Shown: positions 36,695 through 49,422, counted from the first letter of the stretch. The stretch is DNA of 64,000 nt from Cyanoderma ruficeps (GCA_008694505.1 VZDJ01000063.1:6313117-6377116), one strand, 5' to 3'. Numbers and translations are program-made. Notes: generated by a model not told the origin, from the sequence alone.

Positions 36695-36868
36695 GCATCC
36701 CTACAGAACCGTGTGTGACATTCCAGCAGCACCACATCCCATTGCATCCCTGCAGAGCCCTGTGTGACATTCCAGCAGCATCACATCCCATTGCATCCCT
36801 GCAGAGCCCTGTGTGACATTCCAGCAGCACCAGAGCCCTGTGTGACATTCCAGCAGCACCACATCCCA
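36695..36868. repeat. Minisatellite, about 49-bp unit, three and a half copies
   Basis: The units share GCATCCCTGCAGAGCCC, TGTGTGACATTCCAGCAGCA and CCACATCCCATT. Two full units of 49 bp are followed by a shortened one that lacks the CACATCCCATT part and then a final partial unit. It lies in the intron about 200 bp from the ARHGAP32 exon at 36412-36496. The repeated open frames there are a by-product. Confidence 0.85.
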
Positions 36869-37066
36869 CAGGCGTCCGGACACGGAGCAGGGACAAGCAG
36901 CTGCACCTCACAAATGCACATCCACAGCCTTACACGAGACACAAGGAAAGCAGAACTTTACCTGTGAAAGGCATCACAGCCCATCAGTCCCGGGGGGATG
37001 TATCTGAGGGTGCAGAACAAACTCTATTTATCCTTTGCCTTTTGCAAATTCAAAAGTCAGGCATAA

Positions 37067-37266
37067 TTATTCCCAAGTGTCTCCAGTCACACTGGTGGCT
37101 GCCGGGGAGCTCCTCTGGCTCTGCAACATGCTCCGGCTTCTGCCGAAGCTGTTATAGACTCCTATAGATATTCCGGGTGGTGAGCCAATGAGATTGTCAT
37201 TATCTAGCTCCCTCTTCCCACGGGAATACAAGTGGGAAGTGAGATGCAGCATCTGGCTGCTCAGCA
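37067..37266 (-). other. Unexplained open, CpG-enriched segment, candidate alternative exon
   Basis: On the minus strand a good acceptor (CCCTTTGTTCCAG) ends at 37267. A frame open until TAA at 37067-37069 includes an ATG near 37250 and reads MLHLTSHLYSRGKRELDNDN, then LIGSPPGISIGVYNSFGRSR. Composition is protein-like and several CpGs occur in an otherwise CpG-poor intron. However, it has no convincing splice donor, and as an internal exon after 38046 it would be read in another frame and stop early. I recognise no family. It may be a poison exon, an alternative end, a conserved regulatory element (an inverted CCAAT is present) or chance. Confidence 0.3.
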
Positions 37267-38045
37267 CTGGAACAAAGGGCCATTTCCCTCTCAGCAGAGC
37301 ACTAGAGGGGTGAGCTGAAGGCTCAGATCCATCAATCTCGGGGAGTTCCGCTCCTCAAGTCAGCATTTTTAGCAAAGTAATATTGATTATTTCTGATCCC
37401 CCATTGCTGCAAGCATAATGACTTGGTTTACAGTCTCTGGGAGACAGAGACAGAAATACAGCATGAACCCACAGGGGAAAAAAAACCTGGGAGATCAGGG
37501 AAGAAAAAATATCCCTTAGAAAAGAAAACTGTGTAAAATCCCTTCAAAGGAAGTTACAGAGGGCAGAATGCAAAAAGAAAAAAAAAATCAGATAAAAAAA
37601 ATACATACAGGCCACCCACTTGTCCTTGTTTAGCTTTCCAGAGCATAAGGAGACAGGGAAAATTATCTCATTTACACACTGCCTGGGCTTCTTTTGAGAT
37701 TTTTCTGTATATCTTTTATTGTGTGGGGGTTTTTTTAATTAATCACTTTCAGGAAGAACCGTTAATGAAAACTAAAAACACTGCAACAGTGAGGTTCAAA
37801 ACTCTACCTAGCTTTGTTTCTATGGCCAGAAAGAGGAGAGTGAGCCAGCAAAACCTCTCATGCCCAGTTTCAGGTTCCATTAGCTCAAATTGCCTCAGTT
37901 CCACGTGGATTTTGGTTGCTCTGCTGAGGATACACCATCACAAATTGTTGCTGAATGCCCCGCACTGCAGCACAACAGCCAAAACTCAGCACAGCAAAAC
38001 TGGAAGCCCAGGAAAGATGGGAAAATCACAGAAGTCTGCTCTTAC

Positions 38046-38137
38046 TTTTTCACATTCTTCACTTTCATGCTGGCTGTGCTGCCGCAGGACCGGAGCGGCA
38101 GCTCCCCCGGGATGTCTGGAATGTCGGCACCTCTGGC
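38046..38137 (-). CDS. ARHGAP32: ARHGAP32 internal coding exon (ARGADIPDIPGELP)
   Basis: The minus strand from 38137 to 38046 is 92 nt: 30 codons plus two bases. The peptide starts ARGADIPDIPGELPLRSCGS and continues TASMKVKNVKK. Human ARHGAP32 has a nearly identical stretch after its SAM tripeptide, recalled from memory. The acceptor is a pyrimidine-rich CTTCCCTGCAG ending at 38138. The donor is AAAAA followed by GTAAGAG at 38045. The upstream exon ends in phase 0, as this start needs, and the two leftover As are completed by the first G of the exon at 36496. No catalytic residue is in this segment; it belongs to the N-terminal extension specific to the PX-containing long isoform. Confidence 0.95.
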
Positions 38138-39640
38138 CTGCAGGGAAGGAGACAGGAAAAGCAAGGAAGTTAAAACATGGCTGTAAGTTCTGGACTCTGC
38201 CTGCTGAGCAGCAGCCCCTCTGTTCTGCATGGGAGCACAAAGCTCAGATGTGCTTAAGTTGAATTCTGCCTTTTAACCAGGGAAAAGTGACCCTTGGGAT
38301 GGGGATCAGGGAGGTGACAATCTCTTCCTGCCCCAGGCCTTGCTAACCCTTGGTGTAACTGTGAAATCCAGTGTTTAATTCATTGCCCCTTCTGCTTTCT
38401 AAAGCAGGGATTTTCAGAGGTGGGAGTGAAATAGATATTCCGAAACTCCACACCTGGACTCCTCCTTAAGTACCTGATTTTCCAGACACCTGTGCATTTA
38501 GATTCAGGCAGAGGCCCTGCAAAAAGCTGGATTGCTCACACAGTGGAAAACAAGCTAATGACAGAGTGGCTTATATATGGGAGGTGAACTTCTAAAATAG
38601 ATGTTTGAAGCTATTGGTTTAAGTGCTTGAGGATATTAAAATTCCCTAATCACTAAAATTCATTTATTTCAGTGAGGCCAGAACTCCAAACTGCCTCCTT
38701 TCTGTTCTGTCACACTTTCCCATCCCCTCATTCCTCCAGCTGCCTTTGCCTAAGCCATGAGCTCTGCTGGGGTTAAATTCTCCATCACAAGGGACACAAA
38801 CACTTGGCTCCATGGATTTCTCCCACTGTGATCCAGAGGAACGAGGGGGTTCAGTGAGGCTTTTATGGAGTGAACAGTGATCAAACAGCAAGACCAGCAA
38901 AGACTTCACAGAGAAGGAGGAGAAAAACAACTGATGCTGGCAAAAGATAACCCATCAGTGATGTGGGTGACACCAACTGAATGAGCTTTTTCTGCTTTAT
39001 ACAATGCACCAAAAACATGAAAAATGTCCCAAAGAGGAAATGCTGAACCAAGAAGAAGAAAGGCACTTCACTGTTACTTCTCTTACAGGCCTGGAACCAA
39101 AAAGTATTCCATCAAATCCCGTTTCTAATGACAGGAGCAAACAGACGATTGCCCTGATGTTACATCAGTCCTAATGGTTCCAAGCTGGTCCAGCAGATCT
39201 CTGAACAGAGTTGGATTTGTCGCAAAGCTGTGACTGATAACAGAGCAGAGCTGCATTCTGCAGTATGAAATACAGAGAAACTGGTCTCCACCCCCAAAAC
39301 TATACAGTTATACCACCACAACCCAAGGTAGCAACCCATGTGTGGGATGAACACCAGGACAACCTCTGTCACCCCTCCCTGAAGCTGCCACTTCACCCTG
39401 CCACAGGTCACCTGTACCTGAGCTTCACCACATCACCGAGAGCTGCAGCAAGTCAGTGTCATTCTCCTGCTTGTTTTCATCATGCAGAGCAGTGCCAGAG
39501 AGAGAGGGATTCACCCAATGGGCCCCAGACAGGCACAGGGGCGAGGCTACAACCACATTATTCATGTGAGGGGCCTGCCACAATCACCAGGGACACTCTG
39601 GTACTTCGGGTCCATTCCCCTGCTTCAAACAATGGGAGGA

Positions 39641-40085
39641 GAGTCCTGGAATGGTTTGGGTTGGAAGGAACCTTACAGATCATCCAGTCCCACCCCTGCC
39701 ACGAGAAGGGGCACCTCCCACTATCCCAGGCTGTCCAAGTCCCAGTGTCCAACCTGGCCTGGGGCACTTCCAGAGATCCAGGGGCAGCCACAGCTTCCCT
39801 AGGCACCCTGTGCCAGGGCCTGCCCACCCTCACAGGAAAGATTTTCTTCCTAACATCCCATCTAACTACTCTCTGTCAGTTTGAATCCATTCCCCTTGTC
39901 CTGTCTCTCCAGGTCCTTGTCCAGAATCTCTCTCCATCTTCCTTCTCAGCCTCTTCAGACTCTGGAAGTCCACAGTTAGGTCACCCTGAAGTTTCTCTCC
40001 TGCTGGCTGAACAATCCCAATTCTTTCAGCCTCTCCTCAAAGCAGAGCTGCTGCATCCCTCTGATCATCCTGGTGCCTCCTTTGG
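39641..40085 (-). mobile_element. CR1 LINE 3' fragment, long copy
   Basis: Antisense. It starts GAGTCCTGGAATGGTTTGGG, continues through CAGATCATCCAGTCCCACCC, CTAGGCACCCTGTGCCAGGG and CCATTCCCCTTGTCCTGTCT, and ends near CCTCTGATCATCCTGGTGCC. A 296-codon open frame on the plus strand (39265-40155) runs through it antisense and is not a gene. Confidence 0.85.
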
Positions 40086-41892
40086 ACAAAGCCAAGCAGG
40101 CTGCAGGAGTACCCACTCCCCTGGACACAGGGCTTCAGGCCAAACCTGGCTCTGAGGAGATGAACCCAAGCTGCAGTCATCCACCAGCCACTGCACCCAC
40201 CCAGCTCCTGGTTCTTCCAGCACTGCCCTCGGAAAATCTACCCTGAGTGAGCTCCACCTTTTGAGCACCACTGAATAAATCTGAGTCCAGGTCACTCTCT
40301 CTCCCACCTGTACCTTCACAGCCCTGACCACAGCCAGTGCTCTGACCCCACTGTCCCACAGCTCTACACAACAAGCACAGCCACTCACCAGAGGAAAAGA
40401 GGAACAATATTTGTACACTTCCATAAACCTACCCTGGGCTGACTGACTTACTGAGCACACCATCACTTCAGGCTGTAATAGGATACTTGAGAGTGTCACT
40501 GTGAATTTTAGTATTAAGAGGATCATCAATTTAATAAACCTTACAGGTCTTTTACATAAGAAAATAACTAATTACAAGAATAAATGTGCCGTTCCAATAA
40601 GCTGCTTTTAGGCCAAGCTGGATGTGCTCGTTTAATTTTCTAAGGAACAGAATTTCTGTAGGAAGAAAAGTAATTTTTCTTCTCCATCAGCAGTAGGAGC
40701 TGGTGGGGTATAAAAATGGATAAACAATCTGACAGAAAATGTGGGCTTTAAGCCAGTTTGCAGCAGTGGGCAGAGACCTCCCTGGATCTGACTCAAAGCA
40801 GCGTAGGCAAACTCACACCTCCAGGAGCCTGAAATGCCAGCACCTCTCTTGGAAAAGTTGTATTATCCTCTCCTTCCCAGTGGAGTTAAATCCAAATGGA
40901 GCTGCATTTCTGCCTCTCCCATCTCCTGCATCCAGTTACCTGGATGACAATGAAATGAAAGGCAGTAATTAACTCCAGGGGTTCTTCCAATTAGATCTGA
41001 GCTCCATGGACTGCTGTAGAACCACATCTCTCCAAGGCTCACAGTTGAGGCAAAAGCACAGAAAGGTAAGGGTAAGAACTTGTGCAAGTTCAAATCCTTA
41101 ATAAGAGGCACTAACATGAGAAAAAAACTTGGTGAAGAGACGGATACCAAAAAAGAAACATACTGCAATTTTAGAAACTATATCACTCCTAAATAACCAC
41201 AACTCCTTTCCATTCAAACCAAAGATACACAGGTACATAAAATAGATTTTATACATTATTTTGTACCTGTTTTGGTGCAAAACTTGGCATATAGCATGCA
41301 GGACACTCTCCCCTCAAAACACAAACAAAACTCTCCGAATGAGATTTGTCATCTTTTGTGCTCTGTGTCACAGTAATTTAATTTTAAAAATAATTTTGAA
41401 ACAGTTAGATTATTTACATCTGAAAATTAGCTACCCAGCATCATCAGTGGTTTCTCACTTCCCTATTCTCTGTGCATCACTGTGCTGTGGAAACCTGGTA
41501 ATTGCAGACCAAATCTGTTTATGCAAATTGTTTAGTCCCATTTTCACAGCTGAATGTCACTGCTGTATCAATCTGCTCTGGTCCAAAACTTGGTAAACAA
41601 ATTAGAGCTCAACTCAGAACTCAGAGAATTGATTTATCAGGAATCTCAGTCTCTTATCTCTGCAGGGAAGGCTTTGAGGCAACACCACTTCACCAGCTTG
41701 CCCTGAACCAAGGAATTCTCCTTCCAAAACTTGCACTAGTATCAGTAGTAGTTGAAACAATATTGCAGAAAGCCAGTATTTTGTCACAGAAAACTTGCAG
41801 GAATTGCCAGGCAGGAAGATCTCACTAAACCCTTCCCCTAGGGAAGAGGAAGAAAGCCTGTCTGCCTGTCCAGCCCTCCCACAGATCACAGG

Positions 41893-42323
41893 AGCACAGA
41901 ATCGTTAAGGGTGGGAAAGGCCTTTAAGATCAAGACCATAACTCACTGCCACCACTGTGCTCACCACTAAACCGTGTCCTAAGGTTCCACATCCACACTT
42001 TTTTTTAATACCTCCAGGGACAGTGACTCCACCCCTGACCTGGGCAGAGGTGTCAGGGCTGGACAGCCCTTTCCAGGAAGAAATTTTCCTCAATATCCAC
42101 CCTGAGCCTCCCCAGGCCCAGCCTGAGGCCGTTCCCTCTCCTCCTGTCCCTGTCCCCTGGGAGCAGAGCCCGACCCCCCCGGCTGTCCCCTCCTGTCAGG
42201 GATTGTGCAGAGCCACAAGGTCCCCCCTGAGCCTCCTTTGCCCCAGGCTGAGCCCCTTTCCCAGCTCCCTCAGCCTCTTCCAGGACTCCAGACCCTTCCC
42301 AGCTCCGTTCTCTTCCCTGGACA
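41893..42323 (-). mobile_element. CR1 LINE 3' fragment, older subfamily
   Basis: ACAGAATCGTTAAGGGTGGG, AAGGCCTTTAAGATCAAGAC, ATACCTCCAGGGACAGTGAC, CCTGAGGCCGTTCCCTCTCC and AGCTCCGTTCTCTTCCCTGG, antisense. It is colinear with the fragment at 6.6 kb, including the GGAAGAAATTTTCC block. Confidence 0.85.
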
Positions 42324-44228
42324 CGTTCAAGTGTTGCTCCTAATCTCCCTGGGAATCCGAGAGCAGAATCTGAGAGCTCTCACAAATTGGGCTGTTTAGC
42401 TTTAAGCATTTGAAATTTCTAGTCTTTTTATTTATAGACATGATTTAGAAAGCTTCAGCTTTGTGCTCTCTAGCACACAAAACCTTAGTCATAAATAATT
42501 TATATCTAACGATTCCACAGCATAATATGAAAGGATTTTCTCCTAGAAAGTCTCCTTGCATTTATCAGGAAACTTGTCAACCTGTCTCCCTCACATGCAG
42601 AGATGTAACACAATCTGAAAATATGTGTAAAACTCAACACAACAGTCCAGTGGACACGACATGATGAGGTTTCCACCTTGGTATCCTCGACAGGGGAGAA
42701 TACTGAACCAGTGCAGAACCCACAACCCTTCTCCTGCTACCTCTGACTTACTCTGGGATGCACAAGAAACCCTGGAATCTCAGCAGTAATCCCATGGCTG
42801 GTTTTCCACAGGACTACAGAAAGACCCCTGAGGAGGCACCACAGATACACCTCGGCAGGTGGCTGAATCCAGGTGAGATTTCCGAAGGCAGGAATTTAAT
42901 CCAAGGTTATCACAAAGTAGGAATAACTATTAGACAGGCACTAACATTTATTCAATTTCTACTGTCAGTCTCTCACCAAAACCACTTTGGAGGACCAGAT
43001 TGCTCTGGAATCTGTCAGCGCATGGCCTTGTTTCTAAAAACAGCAGAGCTGATTCCAAATGCTGCTTGGTTTCCATGACAGTCTTTCCTTTACATCATCT
43101 TCATTTCCCCTCAATTTTCTTGGAAGAAAAAAATACAAAGAGAGGAAAAAAACCTAAACCCCCTTTAGAGCTCTCAAAAACACTGAAGTTTTGCTTCAGT
43201 GTTACTTCTTTGCTGGAGAACAGCAGGGAACAGAAATGTTTCAGGAGAAGTCTTTACTCTGTAGGAAGCAGGAATTTTTTCACTTGGCAGGAGGAGGAAT
43301 GAAGAGGTCTGAAGTGGGTGCTCATGTACAAGAACACCAATAGCTACCCCAAATTTTGGGTACCAACTCACTACACAGACCTGGCTCAGCATCCACTCCA
43401 TCAGAGAGTTCCTTCTGCAGCACTAAAATGAAGTGTCCTACAAAAATCCTTGCTCCCTGTGAGGTGGAAAGCGATGGCTCCATCAGCACCTGCTCTCAAG
43501 AATTACTGCCCAGGAACTCACCTGGAGCACAATGAAGGAAGAAATTTGGTCCGTCTCAGCTTTGACCCCACAGCCTCCAGGGAGAGAGAGTTCTCTCTGT
43601 CTTCCTTCAGATGTTGTGACAACTACCCTAGTTCTCCACAATAAATAAATCAACAAAGGAAAGGGAGAATGTTCCACTAAATGGAAACTCACCATGTCCA
43701 AGCTGCTCCAAGTAATTCCGTAGGAAAGACCCCAATTCCACAACATTTATCCCTAAAAGTTAATCCTTTTGCACTGAGCACAGCAAGGCTACAACTGGGT
43801 CACTGTTTTGAACAGCAGAAATACATGGGAATGGATAAAGAGGCAACACTCACCCCAAAGTGTCAGAGGTACAGGGGCAATATGATGGAAATGCAAGTAT
43901 TTGACAAGTTCTTCATGTTACCACTTTCCGTGGATTCAGTTAGTGGAACCAAATCAATTTCTGAAGTATTTTCATACAGTATTTTCACACATTTCATACA
44001 TACATGACTCAGCCACGTCAGCACATGGCAGCTACATATTTCAGAGCTGCTTAAGATATTTGTACACATTTACCATAAAGCAGCAACACCCAGTTTAGAT
44101 ACCCAGGTCTGACAATGCCATCCTAAACAAAAATATGTGCTTGTCATACTACAGCAGCTTTACCAAAGAAGTTTAAAATAACATTAAATACCCCCCTCTA
44201 AGTCTGCACTTCTTAATTGACATGGAAA

Positions 44229-44388
44229 GTTGTGGTCTCCCCATCCCTGGAAGTGTCCAAGGCCAGGTTGGATGGGGCTTGGAGCAACCTGGGATAGTGG
44301 CAGGTGTTCCTGTCCATGGCAGGGGGTGGAACTTGATGGGCTTTAAGATGTTTTCCAACACAAACCATCCTGTGATTCTGTGATTTTA
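44229..44388 (+). mobile_element. CR1 LINE 3' end
   Basis: Sense tail with CCCATCCCTGGAAGTGTCCA, AGGCCAGGTTGGATGGGGCT, GGGCTTTAAGATG and terminal CATCCTGTGATTCTGTGATT, i.e. the intact octamer-repeat end of CR1. Confidence 0.85.
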
Positions 44389-44992
44389 AGGATTAATCCT
44401 GTGCTGTTCATGTTCTCATCAGCAGAGCGCAGCACGGGCACATTCACCAACACCCAGCACAAGGATGTTTTCCAGAGTGAGAAATACGGGAACCTTTTAA
44501 TTTTTATTTTTTTTTTAATTGAAGTCATCACTTAGCTTCTTCTTTAGTGCAAATATCATTTTTGGCTGGAGGGGTGGTTTAGGTGCAGAGCTCAAGGCCA
44601 GGATGGCCTAAGCAATTAGAGGTAGTACTGACCTTTTTGTGGAATGTGGAGAAACTCACCCAGCCAGAGATGCCTTTAAAATCTCATGGCAACTGAGATA
44701 ATGGGATAGAGAAATGGAATGAAAAAATGATAAGTGCTTACAGTAAGGAAACTTTGAACACTGGCAATGCACATTCTTAATCCCATGTCTAAGAAATCTG
44801 CATTCAATAAAGACATTTAAATGTGTATCATTTTGTGAGTTTAGAATTTTTAATTCCATTTTCCACATTCCCAATTCCACACTGCTTCAACCAGTGCTTA
44901 CTTCATGGCATGTATGAAAGGGAATTATTCTCATTTTTTTTGAAGGACCACACAGAATGCAGTTTTTATACTCCCAGTATCTCCACTAAAAA

Positions 44993-45021
44993 GGGGAGGG
45001 GAGGGGAAGGGAGGGGAGGGG
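44993..45021 (+). repeat. (GGGGA)n-like purine tract, possible G-quadruplex
   Basis: Six runs of three or four Gs separated by single or double As within 29 bases (GGGGAGGGGAGGGGAAGGGA, then GGGGAGGGG). It satisfies the usual four-run G-quadruplex rule on the plus strand, the non-template-like strand being C-rich for ARHGAP32. Confidence 0.7.
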
Positions 45022-46700
45022 AACAGAAAAAGCAAAAGAAAAAAAACCCCCAACACTTTAAGGCATTGCCATGAGCTGGCAAATTCAGGGAAACCGCTCA
45101 TTCCGGAGACTCAGCATCACAGAGGAGTTAGTCCAGGGCATCCATTTACCACAGTTTAAAGGATCAGCCTGGAATGAGCAAAGAACAAATTCTTAACTAT
45201 CTGCCTACTGTATTTTCAAATAAAGATCTGCAGCTCATGGATATGTGGGTAAAACCTTCTCCAGCTCCCATGTAAAACCACTGAAGTGGAATCCAAGACA
45301 TGGAACAAGCAGCTTGGCAGCTCTGAGCACCTCCTCTGGCACAGCCACTGTCACTGTGACCAAAACTCACCTCTGCACAGCAGCGTGGTTTTGTGCCACG
45401 GTAACATTTCCCAAGTGAGCCTTTACAGAGACACGGATTTTTGCTGATTCTCTGCACATGAATCCAGGGCACCCAAGGGGTGCTGGTGATTTCCAGCAAA
45501 ACAGTCTCACACTTGTGTTTTCCTTCAAAGAATCCATAGTTTTAAGGCTAAAAGGAATGCAACCAAGCACAAGTGAATAACCAGCTACCGAGGGCAGTAT
45601 TAGCATGATAACTCCCTGACAGCCCCAAGTTTGGATCCCACATTACTATAGTGAAGCCTGATTACCATCCCCAAAGGCCTGGGCTCAGGAGCTGCAGGGT
45701 ACAGTACACAGCCTCACACAATGGCAGAGTGGCTCAGGAATGTACTTTCTTTAAGAACAAAAATCCCACATATAATATGCGTGGGAAAGGCAGCCAGGGT
45801 TAGAGTCCTACTTCTGTACAGCCTACAAAATAAATTATAGAGAAAAGCCATAGAAAATAGAACATCCAACAAGAACAATACTTTTGATTCCAGTTTCCTG
45901 TTGGTAAAAAAAAAGACCCCAAAGATCCCAGTTACTGTGTGATGCACAGAGGGAGGAGGGGATCCTAATCATGGCTTGGATATAAAAGGACAATTGGAGC
46001 TTTGGGTTGTTATGGTAGAAAGCAATTTCTCATCACATAAAACCCAACAGAGCTGGATTCAGGTTCCAACAACCAAATCCCACTCTGCTAAGTATCCTGG
46101 CCACAGACAGTGCTTATGCAAATAACAGTGTGATGTTATGTTATAGGTATAAATTGGATTGGCAACTCAGGAGTTGTCCCAGTGCAGAAGCAGAAGATGG
46201 AGAAGCTGGAAAAAACCAGCAGCTTAACGTTCAAGCCCAGCATCTGAGTCAGTACAATTAACAGGAATTTATATTCCTGTGTGTTAAGCCAACCTGGGCT
46301 CAGCTTTTGTTTATAGAAGAGCTGTTTCCAATGGCACGAGCACAAAACTGGGATCCACTGCCCTCCCTGCCCAAAGCCTTGTGACAACACAGCAATGTGA
46401 GGAATGTGTCTGCCTGTAACGTGCACTTTGCACCATACACTGTCCATAAACCTCTGACCAACACAACAACAGAGTCACTCCATCAACTCAATCCAAGGGT
46501 ACGGGGAAAGCTCAGCCTGGGATCACACACCAGGCTCCACACACTGAGCAGGACTCCTCACTCCTACCTGCCACCAGGAAAAATGACACATGCTGGAAAC
46601 AGGAGGCACACTGCTCTCCAGAAATGACCTGGTGTCACTCAGATAAGGTCAGAACAGGACACTTGATGCTGCAAGATCTGGGAAGGTGGATAATGACCAC

Positions 46701-47130
46701 GGGGATGCTCCAGGGCTGGAGCCCCTCTGCTCTGGAGCCAGGCTGGGAGAGCTGGGGGTGCTCACCTGGAGAGGAGAAGCTCCAGGGAGAGCTCAGAGCC
46801 CCTGCCAGGGCCTAAAGGGGCTCCAGGAGAGCTGGAGAGGGACTGGGGACAAGGGATGGAGGGACAGGACACAGGGAATGGCTTCCCACTGCCACAGGGC
46901 AGGGCTGGATGGGAGATTGGGCAGGAATTGTTCCCTGGGAGGGTGGGCAGGCCCTGGCACAGGGTGCCCAGAGCAGCTGTGGCTGCCCCTGGATCCCTGG
47001 CAGTGCCCAAGGCCAGGCTGGATGGGGCTTGGAGCCCCCTGGGACAGTGGAAGTTGTCCCTGCCATGGCAGGGGTGGCACTGGATGAGCTTTAAGGTCCC
47101 TTCCAACCCAAACCATCCCATGATTCCACG
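46701..47130 (+). mobile_element. CR1 LINE 3' fragment, long copy
   Basis: Sense, from GGGATGCTCCAGGGCTGGAG through GGTGCTCACCTGGAGAGGAG, GGACTGGGGACAAGGGATGG and GGGCAGGAATTGTTCCCTGG to AACCATCCCATGATTCCACG. It is almost the mirror of the copy at 9313-9828 and would pair with it in one RNA. Confidence 0.87.
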
Positions 47131-47552
47131 AATGATCTGTGCCCTGGCAGTCTATGCCCTGCCAAACCATGGTGTTTAATCAAATCTCAAAAAAAACATT
47201 GTTCAGCCTTTCACCAACACAGCAGTGACCAATACTGTGCAGCAAGGCAGAAATGTAGGGAATGATTTAAATAAAAAAAGTCAGGCTAATGGTTACCAAC
47301 ATATCCATGGAACAACTGATCATTTTATAATTAAGAAGGCTGAATCATGGCAAACAAAAAAAAAAATTATTGCCTACAACGTTCAGAAAAACCAACTCTG
47401 ACATGGTTTGTCTCTTGGGCTTAAATTGGGGGATGAAAGGGGGTGAAAAGGGATGATGAAAGGGGTGAAAGGAGATGGATGAGCAGACTGCTGATAACCT
47501 TCAAAAACTGTTCCATCTTTTCCTGCATTACGGTAACTAAGAAGACATGGAT

Positions 47553-47600
47553 TAAAAAAAAAAAACAAAAACCCAAAAAACAAACAAACAAAAAACCACA
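47553..47600 (+). repeat. A-rich low-complexity run
   Basis: AAAAAAAAAAAACAAAAACC then CAAACAAACAAAAAACC. A simple A/CAAA tract with no retroposed gene in front of it. Confidence 0.7.
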
Positions 47601-48939
47601 ACCACTTATTAATAAGAGACTTCTTTCCCTTCCTAAATATTCCACCTTATTTTAAAGCAGCTGGTACTAGGGAAAAGTGATTGACAAATTTAAAGTTTTA
47701 TCGCCCAAATAAATACATTTCAAACAACTGTGGCATTTCCTTAACCTGACAACAAAACAGACACAGAAAGAGACCAGCTTCGGAACAGGGTGGGAGGGCA
47801 AGAGGTGGAGGGTCCTGACAGGGTAATACTGACTCCAGAGCTCAGGGTAGGGAATAAGCTGGAGTAGCAACAACAGCATGCCCAGCACCACGGAACAGCA
47901 CCACCAGCAACAGCAGCCTGCTTGAGCCAGAATTAGGTAAAAAAATGACAAACAGGGTCCATTAAAATTGGTGATCGTGGTGCACGGCAAAGTGCACTGA
48001 TCCAGCCTCAGCAAATTCTAAATCATTCCTCCATTTCGCTGTACAGAAACAGACTTTCAAACAGATATTTACAAAACATAGTTTGGATCTCCTGGCTCAC
48101 CACTGTAGTGCCAGAGTGCACACACTGGAAAGGCTGTAAATGTAACCAGAAACTATTGCTGCTCTTGGCTATGAAAACTAAATGATTGCTATGAATTAAT
48201 ACTTCCTGCCAAAAATACAGTATCCATTCTGGACTAATTGAACTTATTTAATTGGCAAACACAAATGGAAGCCAATGTGCCAATTAAGTGATTGCCCCAG
48301 TTTCTGAAGATTCTCAGGGACAAGTTTGTGCTGGGAGCCAGCCTGTGAAATGAAAAGGCCCCTCTAACCAAGAGGCAGAGAAAGAACTTCACACAGCAAC
48401 AGAAACCCTTGCCAAAAGCTTAACAAGGGAAAATAATGCTAGATTCATGCAGCAGTAACAAGGAAAAGCAAGTTATGTGGATTGAAAAGGAAATACAGGT
48501 TATTGGTGCAATGCCAAACCAGAACTGCTTTGACAAAACATTATTGCACCTGATGCCTGCCTGGTGTGCTGGCCTGTCCCAAAACATTTGTGTCAAATCA
48601 GTGCCTGTGCTGTCCACACTTCCTGGACTCCCACTTCTATCCCAGCCTCACCTCTGTTCTCCCTATTCCCCAGCCTGCACAAATTCAGGTGAAAATGCTG
48701 CCAGTGCTGGACACAGGAGACTCACTGCAGCTCCTGCAACATTAACACACTTCTGGCTCACTAATCCAGGCAAGTCAAGAGCTTGAGGACCTTCAGCAGC
48801 ACAAAACCAACATCCAAACCTACAGCTAACATCCTCCATAGCATTTCAGGCAGTGATGCCTCAGAGCCTGAAGCCAAATGCTGGAGCATTTAGATGAAGA
48901 GCCATCTAAGTCAGGCTCTGATGCTGTCAGAGCTCATGG

Positions 48940-49064
48940 AGAGTCTGGACAACACCCTCAGCACAGGGTGGGAGCGCTGGGATCCTGGCACCTCCTATTC
49001 AGGGCCAGGAGCTGGACTCAATGACTTGTGGGTCCCTTCCAGCTCAGGAGATTCCATGATTCTA
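48940..49064 (+). mobile_element. CR1 LINE 3' end
   Basis: GTCTGGACAACACCCTCAGC, GGGCCAGGAGCTGGACTCAA, GTGGGTCCCTTCCAGCTCAG and GAGATTCCATGATTCTA, sense. Same tail variant as the 8.97-kb element. Confidence 0.78.
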
Positions 49065-49422
49065 AAGTCCATTTCTACTGAATTAGCCAAGCCCTTTAAA
49101 AAATAGCAGAAAAAACCAACAATAATTTCAGCTTCATATGTTCTAAAACTTCCCCTTGCACTTGAGAGCTTGAAACTTTAGACTTTTTATTAAAAAGAAC
49201 TTTCAGCTGGGCAGTCAGAGTTCAAAAGCACATTTTTCCCCAAGAAATTTTTTCCATGACGTGGAACCCATCTGAGAACAGGATCAACCTGACAAAACTC
49301 TGTCAGTGACTTCAGAGCTCCCAACCATATCCTCAGCTGTAAAACTCCGGTGTTGGTTCAAACACATACAATGGATGAAGAGATATGGGGAAAAAAAATC
49401 CAAAATATCAATTTTAACGTGC

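Larger units (their letters stand above)
36497..38045 (-). other. ARHGAP32: ARHGAP32 1.5-kb intron
   Basis: Runs from the GTAAGAG donor at 38045 to the CTCCAG acceptor at 36497 on the minus strand, interrupting a Lys codon after its second base. It contains a roughly 49-bp-unit minisatellite near its 3' end and an open, CpG-enriched 200-bp segment at 37067-37266. The rest is AT-rich with A/T homopolymer runs and shows nothing else recognisable. Confidence 0.88.

Noticed and set aside
36585..36911. Repetitive Cys/His-containing frame resembling a zinc-finger-like array
   Set aside because: It is the translation of the 49-bp minisatellite; the spacing is not that of any zinc finger.
39265..40155. 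296-codon plus-strand open frame, the longest in the window
   Set aside because: Most of it is CR1 3' sequence read antisense. It has no recognisable domain, and the CR1 signature ends and internal blocks are clear.
46762..47179. Several overlapping frames of over 100 codons on both strands
   Set aside because: All lie in the CR1 copy at 46.7 kb; the same peptides recur at 1.8, 9.4 and 50.6 kb.
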